Source: Chryseobacterium sp. E1
GTDB taxonomy: Bacteria; Bacteroidota; Bacteroidia; Flavobacteriales; Weeksellaceae
Direction: 5' to 3'
DNA length: 64,000 nt
Assembly (NCBI GenBank): GCA_019203745.1
Contig: CP078104.1
Coordinates: 2,852,001-2,916,000, forward strand
Shown here piece after piece: positions 32,433 through 41,838 of the stretch. Numbering within the stretch: position 1 is the first letter of the stretch; the number at the start of each line of letters is the position of its first letter. The notes under the pieces are model-generated. The model ran no database searches, was not told the DNA's origin, and worked only from the letters and a program-made list of their open reading frames with translations. The translations under genes and the position numbers were made by a program.

Positions 32433-32915
32433 TTAAGATGGATCTACTAAGAATAATGGTTGGTCGTATTCTACAGGAGTAGCGTCGTCAACTAGGATCT
32501 TAACGATTTTTCCGCTGATTTCAGATTCAATCTGGTTGAATAATTTCATTGCTTCAATTACGCAAACTACTTTACCAACAGAAACTTCGTCACCTACATT
32601 TACAAATACATCTTTATCAGGAGATGGTTTTCTATAGAAAGTACCGATCATTGGAGATTTGATCGTTACATATTTGCTGTCATCAGATGCCGCTTCAGCT
32701 TTCTCAGCAGGTGCAGCAGCAGGAGTTGCAACAGGTGCCGGAGCAGCTACTGCCTGTGGCGCAGTGTGGTATACTGCAGGTTGTGCATAAACAGCATCGC
32801 TTCCAGCTAATGGAGTTTTAATAGTGATTTCGAAATCTTTAGTTTTGTACTTCACCTCTGATACTTCAGCCTTAGATACAAACTTAATAAGATTTTGTAT
32901 GTCTTTAATGTCCAT
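32433..32915 (-). CDS. accB: acetyl-CoA carboxylase biotin carboxyl carrier protein
   Basis: A carrier of about 160 residues, unbroken. The start MDIKDIQNLIKFVSKAEVS is chosen; the longer open frame upstream (22 more codons) has no family counterpart and would overlap the promoter. Ala/Pro-rich linker (APAPVATPAAAPAEKAEA) then the biotinyl domain: KSPMIGTFYRKPSPDKDVF and the biotinylated lysine in VIEAMKLFNQIESE, ending PLFLVDPS. Together with AccC it performs the biotin carboxylase half-reaction; AccA lies 13 kb away. Transcribed from a TATCTTTG element 24 bases upstream. Confidence 0.96.
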   Translation of the reverse strand: MDIKDIQNLIKFVSKAEVSEVKYKTKDFEITIKTPLAGSDAVYAQPAVYHTAPQAVAAPAPVATPAAAPAEKAEAASDDSKYVTIKSPMIGTFYRKPSPDKDVFVNVGDEVSVGKVVCVIEAMKLFNQIESEISGKIVKILVDDATPVEYDQPLFLVDPS

Positions 32916-32938
32916 AAATTTGATATTTGATTTGATGT

Positions 32939-32946
32939 CAAAGATA
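32939..32946 (-). promoter_or_regulatory. accB-accC -7 promoter element
   Basis: Minus-strand TATCTTTG matches TANNTTTG, 24 bases before accB. Confidence 0.6.
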
Positions 32947-32969
32947 CCAAAAAAACGCAAAAAACAACA

Positions 32970-33006
32970 AAAAACCGCCAAATTTTATCAAAATTGGGCG
33001 GTTTTT
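32970..33006 (-). terminator. terminator of yceD-rpmF
   Basis: A 10 bp stem (32970-32979 with 32997-33006), extendable through the inner AAATTTT/AAAATT, with a U run on the minus strand, 36 bases after rpmF. Confidence 0.85.
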
Positions 33007-33042
33007 GTATTAAAATGAGGCTTTTTCAGCGAAAAGCGACTC

Positions 33043-33245
33043 TTAGTTTTCTTCAGTAGCAGCTACTTCTTTTTCCAATACTACTTTACCTCTGTAGTAA
33101 GTTTTCCTTCATGCCAGTGAGCTCTGTGGTATAGGTGAAGCTCTCCTGTTGTTGCATCTTTAGCTAATTGAGGAACTACAGCTTTGTAGTGAGTTCTTCT
33201 CTTATCTCTTCTTGTAGACGACTGTCTTCTCTTTGGATGTGCCAT
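33043..33245 (-). CDS. rpmF: 50S ribosomal protein L32, frameshifted
   Basis: The minus strand from ATG at 33245 reads [20 protein letters not shown], then [19 protein letters not shown] and [10 protein letters not shown]. One base missing near 33105 shifts the frame, after which it continues [18 protein letters not shown] to a stop at 33043. It is 67 residues, the normal length for Bacteroidota L32, a structural protein of the large subunit. It lies 67 bases after yceD (DUF177), its usual operon partner across bacteria. Short genes like this are easily missed because the frameshift leaves only ~56 open codons. Confidence 0.92.
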
Positions 33246-33312
33246 TTTCTAATAACTTTTTTAATTGATGAGCGATGAGATTCATCATCTCATCATATTT
33301 AAATTATTCTAT

Positions 33313-33842
33313 TTAATTATTGTCTCTTAATTTTCTTAAAGCATCCCATCTAGGGTCGCTTTCATGTTCTTCCTCTTCAGTTTCCTCAATATCTTTCGGA
33401 CTGAACTGTTCAAGAATTTTCAGATCTTCATCACTTATATTTGGTGAAATCTTTTTCATCGGGATAGAAAGCATTACATTCTCATAAATCAAATGTGCTA
33501 TGTTGAATGCATGGTCGCTGGTAGGGATCGTAATAACATCTTCATTGCTGTCATCATATTCCTCCCCGAAATTCACCAGAATCTTGATTTCATTCTCAAT
33601 AGGATAATCAAAATTTTCATTTGTGATATCACAAACCAACTCAACCAATCCATTAATTTTAATCTCAAACTCTAAAAAGTAGTGTGCTTATCCAGTAAGA
33701 CATTCACTTCTATTCTGGGATTTGTAAATTCCTGCTCAGTGTCAAATAATTGAAAGAACGTTTTATCAATCTCAAACTTGAACTCGTGTTTTCCGTTTTT
33801 AAGTCCGGAAAAGCTTACGTCATAGTTTCTTAACTTGTCCAT
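33313..33842 (-). CDS. yceD: DUF177 (YceD) protein, frameshifted
   Basis: About 177 residues. Start MDKLRNYDVSFSGLKNGKH is chosen because the 19 codons before it overlap the promoter element. The first frame ends in VNVLLDKHTTF; after an indel near 33670 it continues FEIKINGLVELVCDITNEN and FDYPIENEIKILVNFG, then PTSDHAFNIAHLIYENVML and SIPMKKISPN. The C-terminal LEQFSPKDIEETEEEEHES and DPRWDALRKLRDN is the DUF177 signature (D-P-R-W-x-x-L). The family is conserved with rpmF and is implicated in 23S rRNA or ribosome assembly; its exact role in Bacteroidota is not known. Confidence 0.88.
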
Positions 33843-33854
33843 AAAATGAGTGTG

Positions 33855-33862
33855 CAAAAATA
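33855..33862 (-). promoter_or_regulatory. yceD-rpmF -7 promoter element
   Basis: Minus-strand TATTTTTG matches TANNTTTG, 12 bases before yceD; its surroundings resemble those of the trmB promoter. Confidence 0.55.
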
Positions 33863-33925
33863 TGCATTTTTTTATAATAACAAATAAAATTCCAAACAAA
33901 TTAATTTAAAATTTGTTTTAAAGAT

Positions 33926-35015
33926 TTATGCTTCAGTTTCCTCAGGAAGATCTTCGTCTATTCCATTGTCAACAGCCATTTTTCTCGGTTGAAGGCGGTT
34001 ACTCATCAGTTCGCTGTATTCACTTCTGTTTCTGAAAACCTTGATGGCAGTGAATATTGCTTCTGTAAAACTCTGCTCATCGGCAATATTTTTCCCCGCA
34101 ATATCATAGGCAACTCCATGATCCGGAGAAGTTCTGATGAACGGAAGTCCTGCCGTATAATTTACACCTTCCTCATAAGCCAGTGTCTTGAAAGGAGCAA
34201 GCCCCTGATCATGATACATCGCCAGAACTGCATCAAAGCTTTTGTATTTGCCGGGTTGGAAGAAACTGTCTGCAGGAAAGGACCAAATGCCAGTATGCCG
34301 TTATCAGAAAGTTCCTTGATGGCTGGTGCAATGATCTCAATCTCTTCGGTCCCGATCACACCACCGTCACCTGCATGAGGATTCAATCCTAAAACGGCAA
34401 TTTTCGGCTTCTGAATGCAGAAATCTTCAATAAGAGTCTGGTTCAGTACCCTGATCTGCTTCTTGATTTTTTCCTTAGAAATGTTTTCCGCCACCTGGGA
34501 AATAGGAATATGATGCGTAGAAACTGCCACTTTCAGATCTTCAGTTACCAGGAACATTAAGCCTTTTTACTGAATTTTTCCTCAAAATATCCGGTGTGCC
34601 CGGCATGCTTAAAGCCCATTTTTACCATTTCATCTTTATTGATAGGAGCGGTTACAAGAACATCGATATCTCCTTTCATTAAAGCTTCAGTAGCAGCCTC
34701 CAGAGAATCAATCGCCATTTTGGTAGATTCTTCCGTAGGAACACCCAGCTCTACGTTAACGTTCTCTTTGGTAAGATTTACCATATTAAGTTTCCCGGCC
34801 TGAGCCTGTGAAGCTTCATTAATATAGTTGAAATTAAGATTCAGCTTGAAAATATTTTTCTGATAAGTGAATAATTTCCCCGAACCAAAAATTACAGGAG
34901 TGAAAAAATCTGTAATGCTTTTGTCTTTCAGAGACTTCATAATGATCTCCGGGCCGATGCCGTTGAAATCACCGATTGAAATTCCTACTCGTACTTTATG
35001 GTTTTTTGGGCTCAT
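33926..35015 (-). CDS. pdxA: 4-hydroxythreonine-4-phosphate dehydrogenase, frameshifted
   Basis: PdxA oxidises 4-phosphohydroxy-threonine in DXP-dependent pyridoxal phosphate synthesis; it is a zinc/NAD enzyme. Start [19 protein letters not shown]. Family motifs: [43 protein letters not shown], then [18 protein letters not shown] and, after a frame change, [19 protein letters not shown] and [14 protein letters not shown]. The metal-binding histidines in GHTG, YHDQ and SPDHG are all present. The acidic tail ([10 protein letters not shown]) is extra. Indels near 34560 and 34215. About 363 residues, normal. It faces ribE, with overlapping promoter elements. Confidence 0.93.
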
Positions 35016-35021
35016 TTTGAT

Positions 35022-35029
35022 TATCTTTG
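35022..35029 (+). promoter_or_regulatory. ribE -7 promoter element
   Basis: TATCTTTG, a full TANNTTTG match, 34 bases before ribE ATG. It lies 14 bases left of the opposing pdxA element. Confidence 0.55.
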
Positions 35030-35043
35030 AAGATTATAATTTA

Positions 35044-35051
35044 CAAATTTA
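35044..35051 (-). promoter_or_regulatory. pdxA -7 promoter element
   Basis: Minus-strand TAAATTTG, a full TANNTTTG match, 28 bases before pdxA. With the ribE element at 35022 it forms a face-to-face promoter pair. Confidence 0.55.
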
Positions 35052-35063
35052 GCAAAAAATAAT

Positions 35064-35648
35064 ATGTTCACAGGAATTATTGAAGCAGTTGGCATTATTG
35101 AAAAGATTGAAGAAAAAGGAAGCAACATAGATTTCACTCTGACATGCCCTTTTACAAACGAACTTAAAATTGATCAGAGCCTTGCGCATAACGGATGCTG
35201 CCTTACTGTAGTGGAGATTAAAGAGAATCAATATGTGGTAACTGCCATCAACGAAACACTTGAAAAAACCAACCTGGGAAAATGGGAACTGGGAACCGTT
35301 GTCAACCTTGAACGCTGTATGAAAATGGATGGAAGACTGGATGGACACATTGTTCAGGGACATGTTGATAAAACCGGAGAGGTAATAGGAATTGAAAACA
35401 AAGACGGAAGCTATTTCATTACCATGAAATATGAAGCAGATGAAAACTTTGTTACTGTACCTCAGGGATCAATCACCGTCAACGGAATCAGTCTTACCGT
35501 TGCTAAAAGTGAGGAAGCTCAATTTTCTGTAGCCATCATTCCTTATACCTGGGAGTTTACCAATATGAATCATCTGAAAATTGGTGATAAAGTAAATCTT
35601 GAATTCGACATTGTTGGTAAGTATATTGCTAGGTTAATTAAAAAGTAG
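35064..35648 (+). CDS. ribE: riboflavin synthase (alpha chain)
   Basis: An unbroken 194-residue protein that joins two lumazines to give riboflavin. The N-terminus MFTGIIEAVGIIEKIEEKG is diagnostic. Two homologous lumazine-binding repeats are seen: LTVVEIKENQYVVTAINET in the first, and MDGRLDGHIVQGHVDKTGE with VNGISLTVAKSEEAQFSVA in the second. The C-terminus (VNLEFDIVGKYIARLI) is the trimerisation helix region. It is followed one base later by a histidine kinase gene on the same strand, so the two are probably cotranscribed. Confidence 0.97.
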   Translation: MFTGIIEAVGIIEKIEEKGSNIDFTLTCPFTNELKIDQSLAHNGCCLTVVEIKENQYVVTAINETLEKTNLGKWELGTVVNLERCMKMDGRLDGHIVQGHVDKTGEVIGIENKDGSYFITMKYEADENFVTVPQGSITVNGISLTVAKSEEAQFSVAIIPYTWEFTNMNHLKIGDKVNLEFDIVGKYIARLIKK

Positions 35649-35649
35649 A

Positions 35650-37103
35650 ATGTCGATTAATAAATATAAAGGATATAGCTTAAGGAACCGGGTGTTTTTC
35701 GGTTTTCTGTTGGTATGTTTTTTAAGTGTAGTGGCCACTTCACTTGTTCCGTATTTTGTGCTGAGGAATAATTCTCTGCAGCAAAGTAATATCGATATGC
35801 AGGAGAAAACAACTGCTGTAATGAGATATCTGGATTATGCAGTAAGTCGTACACTTGTGGAGACCAAAGATTTACCAACAGTTTTGGGAAGTAAGATTTT
35901 CGAAATAGGGGATATCAATCAGCATGATATTTTTATTTATGATCTGAAGGGAAATTATCTGCTCTCCAATAAAGACGAAGCTTTGGTTGAGCAGAAAACA
36001 ATTCCGATCGATATTGTTAATAAGATGCTGGCTACTGATGCCAGGGTAGATATGACAAGGTATGATGCTGCTAAAGATGCCAAACTTACCTCTTCTTATT
36101 TACTTTTGAAAAATAATGAACTGAAACCGATAGGTGTAGTTTATATTCCTTTATATCATAACGAATCTGCTTATCTGGAAGTTCTTCATCAATATGTAAA
36201 ATATATTCTTTTAGTCGATATATTCCTTATTTTATTCAGTATCTGGATCAGCTGGGTGACGTCTAACAGTCTTGCCAAGACCATTACCAAATTCTCTGAT
36301 ATGATTACCCGTATCACATTATTTGAGAATGAAATGCGTCCTATCAGGTACTATAAAAATGATGAGCTTAATGCACTGGCAAGAGCTTACAACAGAATGA
36401 TCCTTCAGATCCAGGATCAGAAAGAGAGGCTGCGTTTTAAAGCATCGGAGGAGGCCTGGAGAGAAATGGCAAAACAGGTGGCGCATGAAGTGAAAAACCC
36501 TCTTACACCTATGAAGCTTACCATTCAGAATTTTGAGAGAAAATTTGATCCGGAAGATCCGAATATCAGGAAAGGGTAAAACTGATGAGTAAAACAATGG
36601 TAGATCAGATTGATCTGATTGCTACGGTTGCCTCTGCTTTTTCAGAATTTGCCAAGCTTCCTGAAAAAAATAATGAAGTCATAAATCTGAATACAGAAGT
36701 AGCAGATATTCTCCGTGTATTCAATGACGACAGTATCTTTATGCATGCTAATAAGAGCAATATTATGATCAATATGGATAGGATTTATCTGTCCAGAATC
36801 ATTACCAATCTTGTTACCAATGCCAAACAGGCTGAAAGTGACGAAAGAAAGCTTATTATCAACGTAGATGTGGAACAGCACCAGAGAAGAGTGATCATTT
36901 CTGTTCAGGATAACGGAATCGGAATTCCTGAAAATATGTATGAACGGATTTTTGAACCGAATTTTACCTCCAAAAACAGTGGAATGGGACTTGGGTTATC
37001 TATGGTTAGAAAAATGATAGAAGATTATAAAGGTGAGATTTCCGTGAAATCAGAGGTAGGGAAGGGGTCTACATTCATCATTACACTGCCTACCAACTTA
37101 TAG
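35650..37103 (+). CDS. NtrY-like membrane sensor histidine kinase, frameshifted
   Basis: About 484 residues. A first membrane segment is at ~14-34 (VFFGFLLVCFLSVVATSLV), then an extracytoplasmic sensor region to ~180 (GDINQHDIFIYDLKGNYLL), a second membrane segment (YILLVDIFLILFSIWISWV), and a HAMP-type linker. The H-box is MAKQVAHEVKNPLTPMKLT, with the phosphorylated His in HEVKNPL as in NtrY. An indel at ~36577 shifts the frame; it resumes at VKLMSKTMVDQIDLIATVA. Then come NLVTNAKQA (N box), DNGIGIP (G1) and GMGLGLSMV (G2). No response regulator is adjacent, so its partner is unknown. It is flanked without gaps by ribE and trmN6. Confidence 0.87.
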
Positions 37104-37810
37104 TGAAGCCCTTTACATTTAAACAATTTGAAATTCAGCAGTCCAAAGACGTCTTCCGTGTAGGAACAGACGGTGTTCTGCTTGGTGCTTTGGCAGATAT
37201 TGAATCTGCTTTCCGTGTTTTGGAAATTGGGACGGGGACGGGGCTTATCTCGCTGATGCTAGCGCAAAGAAATCAACAGGCTGTTTTTCTAGGGCTGGAC
37301 ATTAATGCAGATGCAGCGGCATTGACTGCGCTTAATTTTGAAAATGCACCGTTCCGGGAAAGGATGAAAAATATTCATCAGGACTTTAAAACTTTTGAAA
37401 CGAAAGAAAAATTTGATCTTATCGTTTCCAATCCGCCTTATTTTGAAGAGTCCGGATCTGAAAAAGATAAGATTGCCCGCCAGACTGTGGAACTGAATTT
37501 CATGCAGCTGATCGGTAAATCTGCTCAGGTTTTGTCTGAAGACGGCCTTCTTTCAATTATCATTCCTGTTGAGGCAGGAGACGTTTTAATTTCTATAGCA
37601 GAGGAAAATAAGCTATTTCTGAATCGTAAAGTAAATATCAAAGGGATTGAAGGAGCTAAAGTCAAAAGATTGGTCCTTGAGTTTTCTTTTACGGAAAAGC
37701 AGCTTAATGAATCTGAATTTATTATAGAAAAAGTCCGAGAGTATACTCGGACCAATATCTTGAACTCACAAAGGAGTTTCATGTTTTTAAATAGAGAAGT
37801 TAGAAATTAG
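37103..37810 (+). CDS. trmN6: tRNA1(Val) (adenine(37)-N6)-methyltransferase
   Basis: An unbroken 235-residue SAM-dependent N6-adenine methyltransferase of the YfiC/TrmN6 type. The start is GTG, overlapping the kinase stop by one base. Motif I is LEIGTGTGLISLMLAQR, followed by FLGLDINADAAALTALNFE and the N6-methyltransferase signature SNPPYFEESG. The N-terminal MKPFTFKQFEIQQSKDVFR with VGTDGVLLGALA is conserved in this group. It modifies A37 of a tRNA in E. coli; the same role here is inferred. The segment after its stop is an AT-rich repeat. Confidence 0.88.
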   Translation: MKPFTFKQFEIQQSKDVFRVGTDGVLLGALADIESAFRVLEIGTGTGLISLMLAQRNQQAVFLGLDINADAAALTALNFENAPFRERMKNIHQDFKTFETKEKFDLIVSNPPYFEESGSEKDKIARQTVELNFMQLIGKSAQVLSEDGLLSIIIPVEAGDVLISIAEENKLFLNRKVNIKGIEGAKVKRLVLEFSFTEKQLNESEFIIEKVREYTRTNILNSQRSFMFLNREVRN

Positions 37811-37841
37811 ATTTTAGAAGTTAGTAATTTCTGAATCTCTT
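37795..37841. repeat. short TTAGAA/TTAGAT direct repeats after trmN6
   Basis: Four TTAGA-type units with an 8-12 base period begin inside the last codons of trmN6 and run into the spacer; then a partial inverse. They resemble the accB-accC spacer repeats. Confidence 0.45.
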
Positions 37842-37854
37842 AATTTTTAAATTC

Positions 37855-38565
37855 TTATTCAAACAATTCTGCTGTATCCAGTACAGATACCTTTCCATCT
37901 TCACATCTGATCGCTTCACCAGGGAAGTTTTGAATCATGTGGTAATCGTGTGTTGCCATTACTACTGCTGCACCATTTTCAAGGGCTACCTGTTTCAATA
38001 GTGTCATGATTTCATTGGATGTTTCCGGGTCAAGGTTTCCTGTAGGCTCATCTGCGAGGATAAGATCGGGGTGGTTGAGAAGTGCTCTTGCAATAGCGAT
38101 ACGCTGTTGCTCTCCTCCGGAAAGTTCGTGCGGCATTTTATGCTTTTTACTTTTCATATTCACGCTTCCCAGTACTTCATTGATACGGTCTTCTATTTTC
38201 ACCTTATCATTCCATCCTGTAGCTTCAAGAACGAACTTCAGATTTTTTTCAACAGTTCTGTCCGAAAGCAGCTGAAAGTCCTGGAATACGATACCTAGTT
38301 TTCTTCTGAGGTTAGGAATATCAGATGGTTTTAGCTTGGCCAGATCAAATCCTACAACAGCTCCGTGTCCTGATGCTAAAGGAATGTGTCCGTAAAGCGT
38401 CTTTAGCAGTGAACTTTTTCCGGAACCTGTTTTTCCGATAAGGTAGCAGAATCTACCTTTTTTAATGTTAAGATTTACATCAGAAAGAACAGTAAAGTTT
38501 TTTTGTGCAATTTTTGCATTTTGTAAACTTATGATATTGTCTCCGGAGATATTGGTATGCGGCAT
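37855..38565 (-). CDS. ftsE: cell division ATP-binding protein FtsE
   Basis: An unbroken 236-residue ABC ATPase. It has Walker [18 protein letters not shown], the Q-loop [19 protein letters not shown], the signature [19 protein letters not shown], Walker [15 protein letters not shown] and the H-loop [18 protein letters not shown] and [10 protein letters not shown] are typical of FtsE, which with FtsX controls peptidoglycan hydrolases at the septum. FtsX is not next to it, as is usual in Flavobacteriia. The neighbour trmN6 converges on it with about 45 bases between. It could in principle be another LolD-like ATPase, but the QDF-type sequence and length favour FtsE. Confidence 0.88.
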   Translation of the reverse strand: MPHTNISGDNIISLQNAKIAQKNFTVLSDVNLNIKKGRFCYLIGKTGSGKSSLLKTLYGHIPLASGHGAVVGFDLAKLKPSDIPNLRRKLGIVFQDFQLLSDRTVEKNLKFVLEATGWNDKVKIEDRINEVLGSVNMKSKKHKMPHELSGGEQQRIAIARALLNHPDLILADEPTGNLDPETSNEIMTLLKQVALENGAAVVMATHDYHMIQNFPGEAIRCEDGKVSVLDTAELFE

Positions 38566-38660
38566 AATTTAATTTTAAAGGCTATTTTTAACAAAAAATT
38601 TCAATCTTTAAAAATAGAAAAAGAAGTCTATCTGACTCTAATTTTAATAAATTTTAACAA

Positions 38661-38699
38661 CAAAAAATGCCTGAAAAGGAACTTCTCAAGCATGTTTTG
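38661..38699 (-). terminator. rpmH terminator
   Basis: The stem ATGCCTGA/TCAAGCAT (38667-38674 with 38686-38693, one mismatch) extends over the flanking A and T runs; U run on the minus strand, 18 bases after rpmH. Confidence 0.65.
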
Positions 38700-38716
38700 T
38701 ATATGATAATAAAAGA

Positions 38717-38875
38717 TTATCTCTTAGCGCGTGCAGCACTTATAGTTAAACTCTTTCTGCCTTTAGCTCTTCTCGCAGCCAAAACTCTTCTTCCATTTGG
38801 CGTAGACATTCTTTCTCTGAAACCGTGTTTGTTTCTTCTCTTTCTTTCTGATGGCTGGAATGTTCTTTTACTCAT
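38717..38875 (-). CDS. rpmH: 50S ribosomal protein L34
   Basis: A 52-residue basic protein, too short for a usual ORF cutoff. The minus strand from ATG at 38875 reads [38 protein letters not shown] and ends [23 protein letters not shown] and FRxRMxTxxGRxVLxxRRxKGRxxL are the L34 signature. Intact here. A promoter element lies 45 bases upstream and a hairpin terminator downstream. rnpA and dnaA, its common neighbours in other bacteria, are not present. Confidence 0.96.
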   Translation of the reverse strand: MSKRTFQPSERKRRNKHGFRERMSTPNGRRVLAARRAKGRKSLTISAARAKR

Positions 38876-38919
38876 TACTATATGTTTAAATCGTAATTAA
38901 TCTATTAATTTTCAGGTTG

Positions 38920-38927
38920 CAAAGATA
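38920..38927 (-). promoter_or_regulatory. rpmH -7 promoter element
   Basis: Minus-strand TATCTTTG matches TANNTTTG, 45 bases before rpmH. Confidence 0.6.
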
Positions 38928-39068
38928 TAGAAATTTTTATAAGATACAAACTTTAATAATCTTTTTTGAAAATATTTGAGATGTTTTTCTGTCAAACATT
39001 TACAAACCCTTACAGGATCCCTGATTTCCGGTGCAAAAATAATATTTAAATGATTTATATAAAAGCTC

Positions 39069-39076
39069 TATCTTTG
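39069..39076 (+). promoter_or_regulatory. nrnA -7 promoter element
   Basis: TATCTTTG matches TANNTTTG, 32 bases before nrnA. Confidence 0.55.
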
Positions 39077-39108
39077 AAAACTTTAATTTTAACGAAAATA
39101 AACACCCG

Positions 39109-40111
39109 ATGTTTACACCAGCAGAACTTTTAGAAATCAATACATTACTTAGCCCTGAAACCAAAATAGTTATCCTGACGCATTATAATCCGGATGGCGA
39201 TGCTATTGGTTCCAGCCTGGGATTAAAGCATTATCTGAAAGCAAAGGGAATTCATGCTGAGGTAATTGTACCGAACGATTTTCCAAAGTTTCTGAAATGG
39301 ATGCCGGAATCCAAAAAGTAATCATCGCTGAATACAAAAGAAAACTGGCTGCCGATATGATTGCGGCGGCGGATGTTATTTTCTGTCTGGATTTTAATTC
39401 TCCGTCAAGAATAGGATTATTAGGAGACTGGCTCGTAAAAGCGGAGGGAAAAAGATCCTGATTGATCACCACCAGCAGCCGGAACCGTTTGACTTTGTAT
39501 ACTCTGATACCGTAATCCCGGCTACTTCTCAGATGATTTATCATTTTATTGAAGCAATGGATGATGAAAAACTGGTGAATCAGGATATGGCGGAATGTCT
39601 TTATACAGGAATTATGACCGATACCGGAGGGTTCCGTTTTCGTTCCACCAGTGCTACCACGCACAGAATTATTGCAAACCTGATTGAAAATGGAGCAGAT
39701 CCTGCCATGATCACGTCCAATACCTGGGATACCAATACCGTTTCCCGTCTTCATTTACTGGCGCTGGTTTTAGGAAGAATAGAGGTGGTGAATGACGGCA
39801 GAGTAGCTATTCTAAGCCTGACAAGAAATGAGCTTAAAGAATTTGGTTTCCAGAAAGGAGATACGGAAGGTTTTGTAAACTATGGCTTAAGCATTGCCGG
39901 AGTGAAAATGTCTGCGTTTTTCATGGAAGATCTGTATGAGGACTTTATCAAGATCTCGTTCAGAAGTAAGGATGATGTAGATGTAAACCAGTTCTCCAGA
40001 AAATACTTTAACGGAGGCGGTCACATTAATGCTGCAGGAGGTAAATCCAATGATTCTTTACCGGGAACGATTGAAAAGTTCAAAGCGAGATTAATTGAAG
40101 AGAATTTATAA
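39109..40111 (+). CDS. nrnA: DHH-family bifunctional oligoribonuclease/PAP phosphatase NrnA, frameshifted
   Basis: About 334 residues. A DHH/DHHA1 phosphoesterase: it degrades nano-RNA and/or removes the 3' phosphate of pAp. Metal-binding motifs are VILTHYNPDGDAIGSSLGL (HxNPDGD), DVIFCLDFNSPSRIGLLGD, the DHH in ILIDHHQQPEPFDF, and LYTGIMTDTGGFRFRSTSA. The C-terminal DHHA1 domain ends with GGGHINAAGGKSND. Indels near 39318 and between 39440 and 39530 split it into three frames. A promoter element lies just upstream; the end is shared with a bidirectional hairpin. The family is common; which of its two activities dominates cannot be told. Confidence 0.9.
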
Positions 40112-40112
40112 C

Positions 40113-40152
40113 AAAGCTAAGGGATGTAAGCGGAAATAAACATCCAGCTTTT
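40113..40152. terminator. bidirectional hairpin between nrnA and patatin gene
   Basis: The stem AAAGCT plus GGATG (40113-40118, 40122-40126) pairs with 40141-40151 around a 3-base bulge, between converging genes. Confidence 0.55.
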
Positions 40153-40971
40153 CTAGTGATTCGGTAATTCGGCACCCCAACTTTTGCTGTAGCCTTTTTC
40201 TTCAAGCTCCATACAAGTATATTCATATACCTGCTGAAACATTTCGTCTATATATTTCTTGTTGAAAAGACTGAATTTTGTCATTTTCGGAGGATCTAAA
40301 AATATATTGCAGTGCTTTACTTTGGAATATACCGATTTGGCAATGGCTAAGTGAAGAATCCTGTCAAATTCTTTCATCAGACTCATTTTTTCAATTCATC
40401 ATAGCTGATCGAGTTGACATGGGAGGCAATCAGAAAATCACATTTGTCAATAATAGGTTCTATAGGAAGATTGTCCAGAACGCCGCCGTCCACATAAATT
40501 TTATCGCCCATTCTCACCGGAGGCAGAATGAAAGGAACGCTGGAAGATGCCAAAAGAGGCCCGAACAGTTCCCCTTCAGAAAAGAAGTCTACAATGCCGT
40601 GAGTCATTTCTGTGGCAGTTACATATACCGGAATTTTGAGAATGCTGAAATTATCTTCCGGGAAATAATCTTTGAAGAGTTTTAAAATAAAATTGGAGCT
40701 GAAAATTCCGTTCTTAGACAGTTTTAAAGCAGACCGGGAGAAAAAAGAGGTTTGCCGTACAATTTCCATCATTTCATCCGGGCTTTTCCCGAAAGAATAA
40801 AAGGCACCGATGATAGAGCCTGCACTGGTTCCGGAAATGATATGGGGTTTCAGGTTATACTCTTCCAAAGCTTTAAGAACGGCAATATGGGCAATCCCAC
40901 GCATTCCTCCGCCTGAAAGTGTAAGCCCGATAACCGGTGGTTTCTTTTTTTTTGAACGAGAATAAACCCAT
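40153..40971 (-). CDS. patatin-like phospholipase (RssA-like), frameshifted
   Basis: About 272 residues. The start is placed at MGLFSFKKKK (40971), rebuilt by correcting one base in the Lys codon A-run; the present frame has only a TTG upstream. Patatin catalytic elements are complete: oxyanion loop LTLSGGGMRGIAHIAVL, nucleophile serine in IISGTSAGSIIGAF (GTSAG), and the dyad aspartate in VYVDGGVLDNLPIEP (DGG). An indel near 40384 shifts the C-terminal ~77 residues (EFDRILHLAIAKSVYSKVK). The family hydrolyses acyl esters of lipids. No signal peptide is seen, so it is probably cytoplasmic or membrane-peripheral. Confidence 0.87.
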
Positions 40972-41019
40972 CGCAGCAATTATTCTCTACTAATATACAG
41001 GATTTTTTGTAAATGCAGG

Positions 41020-41833
41020 TTAAGGTTCATCACACTCCGAATCGGTTTTGAGGAATAATGAATAAAATTCTTTGTTCATTCTTGCATCATGTTCAACCCT
41101 TTTGATTTTATCATTGGAGCAGTTTCCCCAACCGAAAGTAATCAGGTCAATCGTAGCATAATCTTTCCTGTCCGGTGAATTCAGACGACTGTTGAATTCA
41201 GCAGCTTTTCCTTCCGGATCCGCATTGTTTTTGTTCATTTGTTCTCTGAGCTTCTTCCATTCTTCCATCATCTGCTCGTCAGTTGAATTCAGAGCTTTTG
41301 TGAAATTCTGACAGGTATTGCTCTTAAGAAGTACTGAAGGATCGGAATAGGCTGCTATTCTTATTTTCTCCATTTCATACCGTTGGGCAAGAGCTTCGGA
41401 TTGTACCTTTTTACATTCTGCCAATAGGGTGTGTTCACGACTGTAAGGTCCTGGAGCATCTTTTTTTTCTCTGCGAAATCTTTATCGAGTTTTGCCAGTA
41501 TCTGATCCTTGTCCTGTCTTATTTCCTGAAGATCCCGAAGGTTAAATACAGACGGAGTATCCAGCAGAATGCCTCCCAATTCAAGCCAGAGCTTGTAGGT
41601 TCCTTCAATTTCTGCTCTGGAGTATATATTGCTGTCAAAATAACCTTTATTGTCACACAAATCGGTTACGAAATGAAAGAGTTCTTCTTTAGGAGCAGAA
41701 TTGCTTTTTAAAGTGTCAGTCTTAGCTGATACTGTCGCAGCAGTGTCTACGGGTGTTTTATCAGAAGGAGGCTGATGGTCTTTTTACAGCCTAAAAGCGA
41801 AAGAAACAGCAGGGATGTTATGGCAATTCTCAT
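41020..41833 (-). CDS. lipoprotein of unknown function, frameshifted
   Basis: About 271 residues. The start ATG at 41833 gives the signal peptide MRIAITSLLFLSLLGC with a lipobox SLLGC. A one-base change just after then joins KKDHQPPSDKTPVDTAATV, a Ser/Thr/Ala-rich tether, to LFHFVTDLCDNKGYFDSNI. The body is helical and charged (DLQEIRQDKDQILAKLDKD, FAEKKKMLQDL), with a frameshift near 41420. It ends with a more conserved-looking DYATIDLITFGWGNCSNDK. I recognise no domain. It probably overlaps or abuts the end of the hydrolase gene upstream, so the two may be cotranscribed. Confidence 0.6.
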
Positions 41834-41838
41834 AGTTT

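Noticed and set aside
32916..32981. Longer accB starting 22 codons upstream
   Set aside because: The extra residues (FCCFLRFFGIF) have no family counterpart and overlap the TATCTTTG promoter element.
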